NCBI GenBank assembly: GCA_964448465.1
Contig: CAYUVY010000009.1
Coordinates: 1-31,090, forward strand
Source: CAYTYZ01 sp964448465
GTDB taxonomy: Bacteria > Patescibacteriota > Microgenomatia > UBA12405
DNA: 31,090 nt
Direction: 5' to 3'
Shown here: piece after piece, positions 15,133 through 23,686 of the stretch
Position numbering within the stretch: position 1 is the first letter of the stretch
Layout of the letters: each line of letters opens with the position of its first letter
Program-made: the position numbers and the translations under genes
The notes under the pieces: generated by a model
Told to the model about the DNA's origin: nothing
The model's database searches: none
Seen by the model: only the letters and a program-made list of their open reading frames with translations

Positions 15133-18100
15133 ATGCCAGATTTTGTACACTTACATTGCCACACCGAATATTCGCTTCTAGACGGTCTTTCCAAGATCAA
15201 AAAGCTGGTACCTATGGCCAAAGAGATGGGTATGACCTCTCTTGCCATCACCGACCACGGAGTCATGTATGGAGCCATTGAATTTTACAAAAAATGCAAA
15301 GACGTGGGCATTAAGCCTATTATCGGCTGCGAACTTTACTATACAGCTGGTAGTCGTCTAGACCGGGCCGGTAGCGAACGAAAAATCAACCATCTTCTGG
15401 CTTTGGCCAAAGACACCCAAGGCTACGAAAACCTCATGACACTCTCCAGTATCGGTTTTACTGAGGGTTTTTATTACCGTCCCCGAATAGATTGGGAAGT
15501 TTTGCAAAAGTACGCTGCAGGCCTAATTACCACCAGCTCCTGTTTGGCGGGCGAAATTCCTCAGCTGATATTAAACGATCAATACGACACTGCCAAAAAG
15601 CGCCTTAAAGACTACCAAGAACTTTTTAAAGACGACTATTATATTGAACTGCAACGCCATCCTGGCATCAAAGAACTAGATCAGGTTAATCTGGCCCTCA
15701 TGAAATTAAGTCGAGAGTTAGGCATTCCGGTGGTAGCCACCAATGATGCACATTATTTAAAACAAGAAGATGCATTTGCCCAAGATGTTTTACTCATGGT
15801 CAACACCCAAACTACCGTAGCCGACAAAGACCGCATGAGTATGTACAAAACTCCCGATTTTTACATCAAAACACCCCAGCAAATGGCTAGTGAATTTATA
15901 GACATCCCCGAAGCCATCGAAAATACGGTAAAAATAGCCGATAAATGCAACGTGGAAATAGAACTTGGAAAGTGGAACTTTCCTATTTTTCCCATCCCAG
16001 GTGGCAAAACTGCCGAAGAGTATCTGCGCGAAAAGACCTATGTTATGGCCAAAGATTATTATGGAGAGTTAAACAAAGAAATTACCGACCGCCTGGATAT
16101 GGAGCTAAATATCATCTGCTCCAAGGGCTACGCCCCCTACTTTTTAATCATGCAAGACTTAATTTCCTGGGCCAGTGTTAACGACTGTATTACCAACACT
16201 CGAGGCTCAGCTGCCGGCTCTTTGGTATCTTTTGTCCTGGGTGTAACTTCTGTTGATCCCTTGGTTTTCCAAATCCCCTTCGAACGCTTTTTAAATGTCG
16301 ATCGTCCCACCCCGCCTGATATTGATATGGATATTTCCGATGATAAACGTCAAAAAATGTTGCACCATATTGTTGAACTTTACGGCAAAGAAAATGTAGC
16401 CCAAATCTGTACTTTTGGCCGTATGATGGCCAAAGGCGCCGTGCGCGACACGGCCCGAGTCTTAGGTTATCCCTATGAGGTAGGGGATAGAATCAGTAAA
16501 TTAATCCCTCTGGGTAAACAAGGTTTTCCCATGAGTATTAAAAAGGCTTTTGATATTGTTGGCGAACTGAAAAAAATCTACGACACCGAACCCGACTCTA
16601 AAAAAATCCTCGATTCCGCCATGTCTATTGAGGATACTGCTCGCCATATTAGCGTCCATGCCAGTGGTGTGGTTATCGCTCCTCAAAAAATCACTAAATA
16701 TACCCCCATTCAATTTGAAACTGGTGGAGACAAGTTAATCACTCAATACGAAATGCATGCGGTAGAAGACGTAGGCTTAATTAAACTGGATATTCTGGGC
16801 CTAGACAACCTGGCTATTCTTGGTAACTGTGTAATCAATGTTCGCAACCGCACTGGGCAAACCGTAGATCTGCGCCGTATTCCTATCGATGATGCCAAAA
16901 CCTTTCAAATGCTCTCCTCTGGTCAAACCGAAGGAGTTTTTCAACTCTCTGGCGAAGCCATGACCAAATGGATTAAAGAACTGCAACCCAATCGCGTAGA
17001 AGACCTCATGGCTATGGTAGCCCTTTTCCGTCCCGGTCCAATGGCTTCTATCCCCGAATATATCGCCAGAAAGCGCGATCCTTCAAAAACCACTTATCTT
17101 GACGAGCGCATGAAAAAATATTTGGACAAATCTTATGGACTTTTGGTTTATCAAGATGACTGTTTGTACACTTCCATCTATATTGCAGGCTACACCTGGA
17201 CCGAAGCCGATAAATTTCGAAAAGCCATTGGTAAAAAAGTACCCGAAGAAATGGCCAAACAAAAGGACAAATTTATTGCTGGCGCGGTGACCAATGGTCT
17301 AACCCAACAAAAAGCCGAAGAAATTTTTGAATTAATCCAACCCTTCACTGGCTACGGATTTAACAAGGCTCATGCTGCTGCCTATGGTATGTTGGCCTAC
17401 AAAACTGCCTATATGAAGGCCAATTATCCTTTGGAATACATGACTGCCTTTTTGGCCAGTAAATCGGACACAATTGATGAAATTGGTTTGGCAATTTCTG
17501 AGTGCCGTCGCATGGGCATCATTATTTTGCCTCCCGACATCAACGAGTCGGATGATCAATTTACCATTATTGATAATAAAGAATCACTACAAGGTGGTGC
17601 CGTCCGCTTTGGACTTTCTGCCATCAAAAATGTGGGCGACGCAGCCGTAGAAGAAATATTAGCCGAACGCAAAATTAATGGACCTTACAAAAGCTTCTCT
17701 GATTTTTGTCTACGCGTTTCTGGTCAAAAAGTTAACAAACGAGTCTTGGAAAGTTTAATTAAGTCCGGTGCTTTCGATCGTTTTGGCGAGCGCAATGCTA
17801 TTTTGGCAACTTTAGATAATATTCGTTCAGAAATGGACAAACTATCTGGAAAACACGATGAAAATCAGTTCAATCTCTTTGAAGATCCCAACGGAGTTCA
17901 AGCCATACCCATAGCCCCACCCGATGTTTTTCTCTCTGTGCCCCCCATGACCGAAAAAGAACGCCTCAGTCTAGAGCGCGAACTTTTGGGAGTATTTATT
18001 TCCGAGGATCCTTTGGCCAAACTTTTAGAGCCCTTTGCCGGACTTAAACTAAATTCTATTGCTGAATGTCAAAAATTAAGTAACGACAGTAAGGTCAAAC

Positions 18101-18555
18101 TTGCCTGCAATCTAACTAAAATCCGACCAGTGGTCACCAAGAAAAACAATAGTAAAATGGCCTTTTTGGGCCTAGAGGACACCTCTGGCACCATTACTGG
18201 TGTACTTTTCCCCAAATCTTACGAACAATTTCAAGACAAACTTATTGAAAATCGCGCTTATTACCTCGAAGGCAAGGTTAATATTCGCAATGACGAACTT
18301 TCTATCTTAATTGATAGCCTCTCCGACCAACCGCCCCAAAACGCTCCCAAATATGATTTCACCATCGTTGTCCCCAAAGGTACCACCCAATCCCAACTTT
18401 TAGAGCTAAATACCCTTTTAAAGACCAATCCCAACGGCCACAAGGGTCTGATAATTTTACCAAATGGTAAGAATATTGCCCTAGGATACGGAATAAATTA
18501 CAATGCCCAGCTCCAAGAGCAAATCGACAAAATCCTAAAAATTGCAAATAGCTAG
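15133..18555 (+). CDS. dnaE: DNA polymerase III alpha subunit
   Basis: A 1140-residue replicative polymerase of the DnaE1 type. The PHP domain (about 1-200) keeps its full set of metal-ligand motifs: HLHCHTEYSLLDG, ITDHG, GCELYY, a histidine in KINHLLALA, SSCLAGE and TNDAHY, so PHP-based 3'-5' proofreading is possible. The palm has TRGSAAGSLVSF, PDIDMDISDDKR (about 394-405, two catalytic aspartates) and the third aspartate in LIKLDILGL (about 550). The fingers carry FRPGPMASIPEYIARK. A helix-hairpin-helix follows (FGLSAIKNVGDAA), then an OB fold (about 990-1070, KMAFLGLEDTSGTITG). The short C-terminus may bind the sliding clamp or tau. It is followed by rplS after 22 bases. Confidence 0.97.
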   Translation: MPDFVHLHCHTEYSLLDGLSKIKKLVPMAKEMGMTSLAITDHGVMYGAIEFYKKCKDVGIKPIIGCELYYTAGSRLDRAGSERKINHLLALAKDTQGYENLMTLSSIGFTEGFYYRPRIDWEVLQKYAAGLITTSSCLAGEIPQLILNDQYDTAKKRLKDYQELFKDDYYIELQRHPGIKELDQVNLALMKLSRELGIPVVATNDAHYLKQEDAFAQDVLLMVNTQTTVADKDRMSMYKTPDFYIKTPQQMASEFIDIPEAIENTVKIADKCNVEIELGKWNFPIFPIPGGKTAEEYLREKTYVMAKDYYGELNKEITDRLDMELNIICSKGYAPYFLIMQDLISWASVNDCITNTRGSAAGSLVSFVLGVTSVDPLVFQIPFERFLNVDRPTPPDIDMDISDDKRQKMLHHIVELYGKENVAQICTFGRMMAKGAVRDTARVLGYPYEVGDRISKLIPLGKQGFPMSIKKAFDIVGELKKIYDTEPDSKKILDSAMSIEDTARHISVHASGVVIAPQKITKYTPIQFETGGDKLITQYEMHAVEDVGLIKLDILGLDNLAILGNCVINVRNRTGQTVDLRRIPIDDAKTFQMLSSGQTEGVFQLSGEAMTKWIKELQPNRVEDLMAMVALFRPGPMASIPEYIARKRDPSKTTYLDERMKKYLDKSYGLLVYQDDCLYTSIYIAGYTWTEADKFRKAIGKKVPEEMAKQKDKFIAGAVTNGLTQQKAEEIFELIQPFTGYGFNKAHAAAYGMLAYKTAYMKANYPLEYMTAFLASKSDTIDEIGLAISECRRMGIIILPPDINESDDQFTIIDNKESLQGGAVRFGLSAIKNVGDAAVEEILAERKINGPYKSFSDFCLRVSGQKVNKRVLESLIKSGAFDRFGERNAILATLDNIRSEMDKLSGKHDENQFNLFEDPNGVQAIPIAPPDVFLSVPPMTEKERLSLERELLGVFISEDPLAKLLEPFAGLKLNSIAECQKLSNDSKVKLACNLTKIRPVVTKKNNSKMAFLGLEDTSGTITGVLFPKSYEQFQDKLIENRAYYLEGKVNIRNDELSILIDSLSDQPPQNAPKYDFTIVVPKGTTQSQLLELNTLLKTNPNGHKGLIILPNGKNIALGYGINYNAQLQEQIDKILKIANS

Positions 18556-18564
18556 ATTACCAGC

Positions 18565-18570
18565 TAAAAT
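18565..18570 (+). promoter_or_regulatory. -10 box of rplS
   Basis: TAAAAT, 7 bases before the ATG at 18578. It supports that start over the in-frame ATG-like start at 18542 inside the end of dnaE. Confidence 0.45.
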
Positions 18571-18577
18571 ACAAGTC

Positions 18578-18892
18578 ATGGCAATCTCCGCTATTCACAA
18601 TACAGTCAAATTTTTCGTCGGTGATACCGTCAAAGTTAACTACAAAATCCGCGAAAAAGACGGTAAGGATCGTATCCAGGCCTTCGACGGCGTAGTTCTG
18701 GCTATTCAAGGCGCCAAGGAAGACTGTCGTTTTATCGTCCAAAAGAAAGCTACCGATGGTATTAAAGTCGAACGTATTTTTCCTATTAATTCCCCTTGGA
18801 TTGAATCTGTCAAAAAGCTCCGCTCGCCCAAAAAAGCCGTGCGCCGCGCCAAACTCTATTTCCTACGAGAAGAACACCACCGCTCGGTCTAA
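18578..18892 (+). CDS. rplS: 50S ribosomal protein bL19
   Basis: The protein has 104 residues starting MAISAIHNTVKFFVGDTVKV. It contains the family core GDTVKVNYKI, RIQAFDGVVLAI and the C-terminal signature SPWIESVKKLR plus VRRAKLYFLRE. bL19 sits at the 30S-50S interface. The length is near the usual 110-120 residues, slightly short at the N-terminus. A longer frame from 18542 would overlap the dnaE stop and adds residues that do not fit the family. In many bacteria rplS follows trmD and rimM; here it follows dnaE. Confidence 0.95.
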   Translation: MAISAIHNTVKFFVGDTVKVNYKIREKDGKDRIQAFDGVVLAIQGAKEDCRFIVQKKATDGIKVERIFPINSPWIESVKKLRSPKKAVRRAKLYFLREEHHRSV

Positions 18893-19188
18893 TTTTACGT
18901 CTAATCAAAACATCTTTCCTCACATCATCCTGAACTATGTAATAAACGTCATCCTGCTGCCCACCACTAGTGGGAATTTATTTCAGCATCAAATTTTTCA
19001 TAATCTTGTAGGGGCGCGGTTTCCGCGCCCTATTGTGGGCTAATATTTTTGAAAATTGTTAAATTGCCTCCCCACCGTAGCAATTGCGAAGGTGGGGAAT
19101 TTGAAAATTATAAACTCATTTATTCTCCATTTATCCCCGGTTCTTGCTTTTTGACTCAAAAATTGTAAAATTGTCAATCCAAACATGA
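18893..19188. repeat. Gene-free stretch with several hairpins and degenerate repeats
   Basis: No convincing gene is present. It holds a perfect 8-base hairpin GGGCGCGG-TTT-CCGCGCCC (19012-19030), a second hairpin TCCCCACC (19069-19076) with GGTGGGGA (19091-19098), and a palindrome CCACTAGTGG around 18964-18973. Three AT-rich copies related to AAAATTGTTAAATTG occur around 19052, 19103 and 19159. The segment around 18921-18990 (CATCCTGAAC, GTCATCCTG, TTTCAGCATC) looks like decayed copies of the GTCATCCTGAA/TTCAGGATC type of dispersed repeat. It probably is a graveyard of small repeats ahead of tRNA-Lys. Confidence 0.5.
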
Positions 19189-19265
19189 GGGTCTTTAGCT
19201 CAGTCGGTTAGAGCAGCTGCCTTTTAAGCAGTTGGTCGCGGGTTCGAGTCCCGCAGGACCCACCA
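19189..19265 (+). tRNA. tRNA-Lys (anticodon TTT)
   Basis: The cloverleaf is complete: acceptor GGGTCTT (19189-19195) with AGGACCC (19255-19261) including one U-G pair, a D arm with TAGCTCAGTCGGTTAGA, an anticodon stem CTGCC/AGCAG-like with loop holding TTT, a T arm GCGGG/CCCGC with loop TTCGAGT, discriminator A19262 and encoded CCA 19263-19265. The ATG of the next gene starts at 19266, with no base between. Confidence 0.95.
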
Positions 19266-19544
19266 ATGGCCTTCGAAAGATTGTACAGATTTGCCCAACA
19301 AATTCAGGAAGAATCCGATCGTTACCCAGAAAGTGAATCCCACCACGATATAGGGGATATTGCCGCACAACTAGTAAATGCGCTTAATGCCTTGTCTGAA
19401 TCACGACCAACGGATGAACTTCATCATCCTCCCATACTAATGCTAGATTCAGCAGCCATATTTTATTGCAAATTAAAACTTAGAAAAAAAACCGGTCGCT
19501 GGCCTAAAGAAACAGACTTAGCAAACTCAGTAATTTGTTTGTAA
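19266..19544 (+). CDS. Orphan 92-aa protein starting at the tRNA-Lys 3' end
   Basis: I do not recognise this protein. It starts MAFERLYRFAQQIQEESDRY and is mostly helical and acidic/histidine-rich in the first two thirds, then basic (KLKLRKKTGRWP). No membrane segment or signal peptide is visible. The ATG is the first base after the CCA of tRNA-Lys; no TATAAT-like box or Shine-Dalgarno site can fit in front because that space is the tRNA itself. Expression would therefore depend on read-through from the tRNA and cleavage at its 3' end, which would give a leaderless mRNA beginning exactly with AUG. The next ATG in frame is after residue 55, so this start is the only reasonable one. Confidence 0.55.
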   Translation: MAFERLYRFAQQIQEESDRYPESESHHDIGDIAAQLVNALNALSESRPTDELHHPPILMLDSAAIFYCKLKLRKKTGRWPKETDLANSVICL

Positions 19545-19566
19545 ATAGATAAAGTTCATATATTGA

Positions 19567-19572
19567 TATAAT
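19567..19572 (+). promoter_or_regulatory. -10 box of the HD gene
   Basis: TATAAT, 11 bases before the ATG at 19584. No Shine-Dalgarno site is present. Confidence 0.5.
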
Positions 19573-19583
19573 AACCTAGTTAC

Positions 19584-20630
19584 ATGTACTTTCAGCGTCA
19601 AGACAAACAAAGTTTTTGGGATTTTTTAAATCAAATCAGTCCGCACTATCAACAATCCGATTTTCCTTTTTTGACCAAAGATAACCCTCCCCGTTTCAAA
19701 CCGATCTTCGACTTTGGGGATTATCTAAAACTTTCCGGCAGGGGAGAGGCCTTAAGTTATCTATACCAAGGTCTAGGCAAAAGTTTATCCTACGTTGGAC
19801 CAGCGCTGGATTCCGAATTAACCTACGGCTTTAACGACCACACCGACCGCCATACGCTTTGGGTCACCAACAAAACTCTCGAACTCCTACACCGTTCTGG
19901 CTCCAATTATTCCCAAACCGGTCCCATTGATGTTACCACCGAGCTACTGGCTACCTTAGCCGCCATGACCCATGATATTGGCAATTTAATTGGTCGGAAA
20001 ATGCACCCCATTTATTCTGTAGAAATTTTAGAAAAACTTTTTGTTCACGAAAGCGATCACCAAAAAGAATGGAATACACTAATCCAAGCCGTCCAATTTC
20101 ACGACGAATTTCAACTAACTAGTCACCATTTTAAACTGGCCAAGGGCTCACCTCTTTTGTGGGCTCTGGTCGCTGCTGACAAAATGCATGTCAGTCGCGA
20201 CCGTCTGGGCGACAAATCTGCTCTTTTGGGCACCAACCACTCTATTGAATACGATAAACATATTGTTTTAAATCTCCTAATTGCTCGTTCCACCTGGTAT
20301 TTTCAAAAAAATATTTTTACCTGGCATTTGGATTTTTCCTGTGACATAGGCGAAGAACGCCTCATCCCCCTAGCCAACCACAAAGACCGGGTTTGGGTGC
20401 CACAAGAATACCAAAACAACTTTCGCAAGCTAAACCAGCCTTATCGAGAAACATTTACCAAAAATTTTCTTGAAACCTATGGTGATCGAATCAAGCTTGT
20501 AGAACAAACTACCAAACTTCTTTTTCCTTGGCTTTCTGGCTTTCAACTCATTCTTTCCGATGGTGATATCACCAAAAAAGTCGGTGCCAAGGATCTAGTA
20601 ATTTATTCCACAAGTTATAAACTAAAATAA
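19584..20630 (+). CDS. HD-domain phosphohydrolase
   Basis: The protein has 348 residues. The HD metal site can be followed: H86 and H90 in HTDRHTLWV, H130-D131 in MTHDIGNLIG, H in RKMHPIYSVEIL, then FHDE and the aspartate in VAADKMHVSRD. The spacing fits the HD/HD-GYP-like superfamily rather than CCA-adding enzymes. About 80 residues precede the domain and about 120 follow it without recognised features. It probably hydrolyses a nucleotide or cyclic-dinucleotide phosphate ester; the substrate is unknown. The stop codon overlaps the lgt start codon by one base, so the pair is co-translated. It is the second HD protein of the window but shares no obvious similarity with the giant protein outside the motif. 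Confidence 0.8.
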   Translation: MYFQRQDKQSFWDFLNQISPHYQQSDFPFLTKDNPPRFKPIFDFGDYLKLSGRGEALSYLYQGLGKSLSYVGPALDSELTYGFNDHTDRHTLWVTNKTLELLHRSGSNYSQTGPIDVTTELLATLAAMTHDIGNLIGRKMHPIYSVEILEKLFVHESDHQKEWNTLIQAVQFHDEFQLTSHHFKLAKGSPLLWALVAADKMHVSRDRLGDKSALLGTNHSIEYDKHIVLNLLIARSTWYFQKNIFTWHLDFSCDIGEERLIPLANHKDRVWVPQEYQNNFRKLNQPYRETFTKNFLETYGDRIKLVEQTTKLLFPWLSGFQLILSDGDITKKVGAKDLVIYSTSYKLK

Positions 20631-21331
20631 TGTCCCTCTACGGCCTAATTCTAGGCATAGGTTTTTTAGTTGCATTTTCCTACTTTCAAAAGCACACCAC
20701 TTTAGCCGCCCGTCTCCACCAGCGTCTGTTTTTTGGCCTCTTAATTAGCGGCATACTCGGAGCCCGTTTGTACCATGTTTTAGACCAACACCAGTACTAT
20801 TTGGCTAATCCTAACCAGCTTTTTAACCTCCATGCTGGTGGTCTGGGTATCTATGGTGCGCTCCTTGCCGGTTTTCTCTTTATCTTGGTTTTTGTGCATC
20901 ACCACCAGCTCAAACTACTACCTCTTTTAGACCAAATTGCCACGGTTATTCCCTTAGCCCAGGCAATCGGTCGCTGGGGTAACTATGTGAACCTGGAAGT
21001 CTACGGCCAGCCCACCTACACCAACCTCGGCCAGTACATTCCCTACCACCTGCGCCCAATTCAATTTCAAAACTACAACTATTTTCACCCCGTCTGGCTC
21101 TACGAGTCCATTCTTTGTGCTTTACTCTTTTACTTACTCAACAGACAGTCCAAATGCCAGCTATATTTATACCTACTTGGTTATGGTTTAATTCGCTTTG
21201 TCCTAGAATTCCTACGCTTTGATACTTGGCAAATATCTGGCCTAAAAATCGCCCAAATCCTTAGCTTAGCCCTAATTTTGTTAGGATTATTGCCTATCCT
21301 AAGGCTAAACACAAAAAAGACCACTATTTAG
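20630..21331 (+). CDS. lgt: Prolipoprotein diacylglyceryl transferase
   Basis: A 233-residue polytopic membrane enzyme that attaches diacylglycerol to the lipobox cysteine of prolipoproteins. Family signatures are clear: GARLYHVLDQ, HAGGLGIYGALLAG, AIGRWGNYVNLEVYGQPT, HPVWLYESI and YGLIRFVLEFLR, with about seven hydrophobic helices. It is somewhat shorter than the E. coli enzyme (291 residues), mainly in loops. It begins one base inside the stop codon of the HD gene. Its presence means the organism makes lipoproteins although none is obvious in this window. Confidence 0.95.
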   Translation: MSLYGLILGIGFLVAFSYFQKHTTLAARLHQRLFFGLLISGILGARLYHVLDQHQYYLANPNQLFNLHAGGLGIYGALLAGFLFILVFVHHHQLKLLPLLDQIATVIPLAQAIGRWGNYVNLEVYGQPTYTNLGQYIPYHLRPIQFQNYNYFHPVWLYESILCALLFYLLNRQSKCQLYLYLLGYGLIRFVLEFLRFDTWQISGLKIAQILSLALILLGLLPILRLNTKKTTI

Positions 21332-21366
21332 CAGTCTATGTTCTTGTCTGCTAATTTAGCTTAGTT

Positions 21367-21372
21367 TATAAT
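21367..21372 (+). promoter_or_regulatory. -10 box of the FKBP gene
   Basis: TATAAT, 6 bases before the ATG at 21379; predicts a leaderless mRNA. Confidence 0.55.
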
Positions 21373-21378
21373 TGCCCA

Positions 21379-21801
21379 ATGTCCAAGTTATTAACCCTTA
21401 TTCCTGTTCTATTAATCATTTTAACAATTGCTTACTTTCTAAAAAGTCAGCCTCAACCCCAAACACAAACTATGCCAAATGAACTAAAAATCGAAGATCT
21501 ACAAGTTGGTACCGGTCCAGCCGTCAAATCGGGCGACACCATTTCCATTCACTACCTGGGAACTCTCCTAGATGGCAAGAAATTTGATAGTAGCTACGAC
21601 CGTGGCCAACCATTTGTCACCCAAATTGGCGTAGGCCAAGTGATCAAAGGCTGGGATCAAGGCGTGGTTGGTATGCAAGTTGGTGGCAAGCGCCGCCTTA
21701 CTATTCCATCCGAACTAGCCTATGGTTCTCGTGGGGCAGGGGATGTCATTCCACCCAACGCTACCCTCATCTTCGAAGTCGAACTCGTCGCTATCAAATA
21801 G
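21379..21801 (+). CDS. Membrane-anchored FKBP-type peptidyl-prolyl isomerase
   Basis: A 140-residue protein. Residues 4-21 (LLTLIPVLLIILTIAYFL) form an N-terminal membrane anchor without a lipobox cysteine, followed by a glutamine/proline linker. The FKBP domain spans about 35-140: SGDTISIHYLGTLLDGKKFD, SYDRGQPF, VIKGWDQGVVGM, GGKRRLTIPSELAYG and PPNATLIFEVELVAI, with the substrate-pocket aromatic and aspartate residues in place. It should catalyse prolyl isomerisation on proteins outside the cytoplasmic membrane. It stands alone between lgt and an orphan gene, each with its own -10 box. Confidence 0.93.
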   Translation: MSKLLTLIPVLLIILTIAYFLKSQPQPQTQTMPNELKIEDLQVGTGPAVKSGDTISIHYLGTLLDGKKFDSSYDRGQPFVTQIGVGQVIKGWDQGVVGMQVGGKRRLTIPSELAYGSRGAGDVIPPNATLIFEVELVAIK

Positions 21802-21804
21802 TGC

Positions 21805-21810
21805 TATAAT
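21805..21810 (+). promoter_or_regulatory. -10 box of the 81-aa orphan gene
   Basis: TATAAT, 9 bases before the ATG at 21820, starting 4 bases after the FKBP stop codon. Confidence 0.5.
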
Positions 21811-21819
21811 ACGGCATCT

Positions 21820-22065
21820 ATGGCAGAACAAAAAAAGACATTCAACATGGATCTATTTTTTGAATTACAAAAACAAGGCTTAATAGTGGGTCAAAATCAT
21901 AGACTCCTAATGGATTTAAACGGCTTGGATGACGTTAGGGGATTCAACCTTACGCTTGCAGATATTGAAGCATCCCAAGTGGCTAGTCAACAAGGCGGTT
22001 CACCTGATAAGAACAGCGGACCCATTGCCGCTCTAAGAAAATTATTGACCAGAAGAAGCAACTAG
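21820..22065 (+). CDS. Orphan 81-aa protein
   Basis: Not recognised. It starts MAEQKKTFNMDLFFELQKQG, has a helical N-terminal half and an asparagine/aspartate-rich middle (DLNGLDDVRGFNLT), then a glycine/serine/glutamine-rich linker and a basic C-terminus (LRKLLTRRSN). There is no membrane segment. It is supported by a TATAAT box 9 bases upstream and by the tight fit: the Nudix gene starts 7 bases after its stop and has no box of its own, so the two are likely one operon. Confidence 0.55.
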   Translation: MAEQKKTFNMDLFFELQKQGLIVGQNHRLLMDLNGLDDVRGFNLTLADIEASQVASQQGGSPDKNSGPIAALRKLLTRRSN

Positions 22066-22072
22066 CTTAGTC

Positions 22073-22618
22073 ATGCCCATTGCAGACTATCTAAAAAATT
22101 CTGACGAGTTAAAAAAACAAAATCCTCAGGTTTTTGAGCAGTTTGTCCGAAGATACGAAGAAGGTAATTTAACCCGGGATGAAAACAAAGATACTCATTT
22201 TTCCACATTTTTTCTAGCCTTGGACACAGAAAATAAAGAAGTCTTTCTAGGTCTTCACAAAAAGGCCAATCTTTGGCTTTGCAACGGCGGCCACATTGAT
22301 CAAGGTGAGACCCCAAATCAAACTGTAGCTCGCGAAATTGGCGAGGAGTGGGGCTTGGATAGTAGCAAATTGCACATTTCCGGGCCCGAATGTCTGACCA
22401 TAACCAAAATAGCCAACCCCAATCATCCCTGCAAGATTCACTACGACATTTGGTTTGTTGTTTTCGTCTCCAAATCCGACTTCCACCCTAACCAAGATTT
22501 ATTACTGCAAGAATTTCACACCACACAGTGGGTCAAAGATAGCGAAGTTGAAACTCTTGTCACCGATCCAGGAATGCTAGAAGGAATTAACCTGGTTTCA
22601 AAAAAATATTTAGACTAG
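22073..22618 (+). CDS. Nudix hydrolase
   Basis: A 181-residue Nudix protein. The box at residues 73-95 is complete (GHIDQGETP then REIGEEWGL), preceded by NLWLCNGG. About 40 residues precede the Nudix fold (DELKKQNPQVFEQFVRRYEE), a helical extension seen in Nudix members annotated as isomerase-like or 8-oxo-dGTP-type hydrolases; substrate not predictable. It is the third Nudix gene of the window and is not a close copy of the other two. It follows the 81-aa orphan by 7 bases and overlaps the 3' end of the convergent acyltransferase gene by 9 bases. Confidence 0.87.
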   Translation: MPIADYLKNSDELKKQNPQVFEQFVRRYEEGNLTRDENKDTHFSTFFLALDTENKEVFLGLHKKANLWLCNGGHIDQGETPNQTVAREIGEEWGLDSSKLHISGPECLTITKIANPNHPCKIHYDIWFVVFVSKSDFHPNQDLLLQEFHTTQWVKDSEVETLVTDPGMLEGINLVSKKYLD

Positions 22619-23638
22619 CAGCTTCAGTCCGGGAACTTTTTTAAACGCCCAAGCCGTCCAAAAGGACATTAATAACACCGCAGCATATACACCAAATAAC
22701 CAAAACCAATAGGACTTGGTAACTAACTGATTCACCCAATCCATATGATTAAAAATCCACAACCACAGGGGATGAACTAAATACACACCAAAAGATAAAT
22801 CTTTAAGTTTTAAAAGCCTAGTATTACTAGCCAAATATTTATTTTTAATATCTAAAAAAAACTTAAAGACGACTATTCCTGAAAATGCCACAGTCAAAGA
22901 ACGTACAGAGACCAAAATTGTGTCCTGATCATGAGTTTCAAAAATAAATACTAGTCTTCGGGTTATCAATATTGATACAAATAAAACCAAAGCTGCAAGG
23001 CTAATCCACATCAGGCTATTTTTCATCTTTGGAAGCTTTCCCAGCCAATAGCCCGCAAGATAGTATCCCAAATAAGGAATAAACCAAACTAATAAATTAT
23101 CAAGTTGTGGCCATCCCCAAAAAGCATAACCAAACCTATAAACAAAGGCCAGACAAATTAACACAGGTACAATAATATTCAAACTTACTTTATTAAGCCA
23201 ACTTTTTAGTAGTGGTGTAACCGTATAAAGCCCCAACATTACACTCAAGAAGTACAAATGAGAATAAGTTCCAAGGTGTGTCTGTTGGTACAAAAAGTTC
23301 TCCAAATTATAATCTACTATTTGGGTTGCAATTAAATAATAAAATATGCCCCAAAATACCCAAGCAAAAAATATTCTTTTGTACCGCTGTTTATAAAAAT
23401 CCCAGATAGATTCTTTTTTTTGCGAGGAAAGCAATAGGTTTCCACTTAACATAATAAAACAAGGAACACTCCAAACTCTCAACCATCCCAAAGACATGGT
23501 TATTATCCAATCTTTATAACCAATGTCCGGCAATCTAAAGGTAACTGTACTCGACACATGAGCAAATACCACACCAAAAGCAGCTAGAATTCTTAATAAA
23601 TCCAAACCTAACTTTCGCTCTGGCTGTATTTTTATCAT
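22610..23638 (-). CDS. Acyltransferase family 3 membrane protein
   Basis: A 342-residue membrane protein of the OafA/WecH-like acyltransferase 3 family. It starts with the family signature GLDLLRILAAFGVVFAH (catalytic histidine in FAH), followed by IMLSGNLLL and YKQRYKRIFFAW, and shows about ten hydrophobic helices to the end. It transfers acyl groups, often acetyl, to sugars of surface glycans. It may modify glycans made by the glycosyltransferase block, but it lies 9 kb away. TAGAAT lies 11 bases before the start as possible -10. It is convergent with the Nudix gene. Confidence 0.88.
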   Translation of the reverse strand: MIKIQPERKLGLDLLRILAAFGVVFAHVSSTVTFRLPDIGYKDWIITMSLGWLRVWSVPCFIMLSGNLLLSSQKKESIWDFYKQRYKRIFFAWVFWGIFYYLIATQIVDYNLENFLYQQTHLGTYSHLYFLSVMLGLYTVTPLLKSWLNKVSLNIIVPVLICLAFVYRFGYAFWGWPQLDNLLVWFIPYLGYYLAGYWLGKLPKMKNSLMWISLAALVLFVSILITRRLVFIFETHDQDTILVSVRSLTVAFSGIVVFKFFLDIKNKYLASNTRLLKLKDLSFGVYLVHPLWLWIFNHMDWVNQLVTKSYWFWLFGVYAAVLLMSFWTAWAFKKVPGLKLLV

Positions 23639-23665
23639 CTAATATCCCTATTCTACCAAGTTCGG

Positions 23666-23686
23666 GTGTTAAAATTTACCATGCAA
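23666..23686 (+). promoter_or_regulatory. Promoter/start cassette, copy 1
   Basis: A 21-base segment running from GTGTTAAAAT through TTACC to ATGCAA, with the -10 box TAAAAT (23670-23675) 5 bases before ATG 23681. Twenty of 21 bases are identical to 24254-24274 in front of the next gene. Confidence 0.6.
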
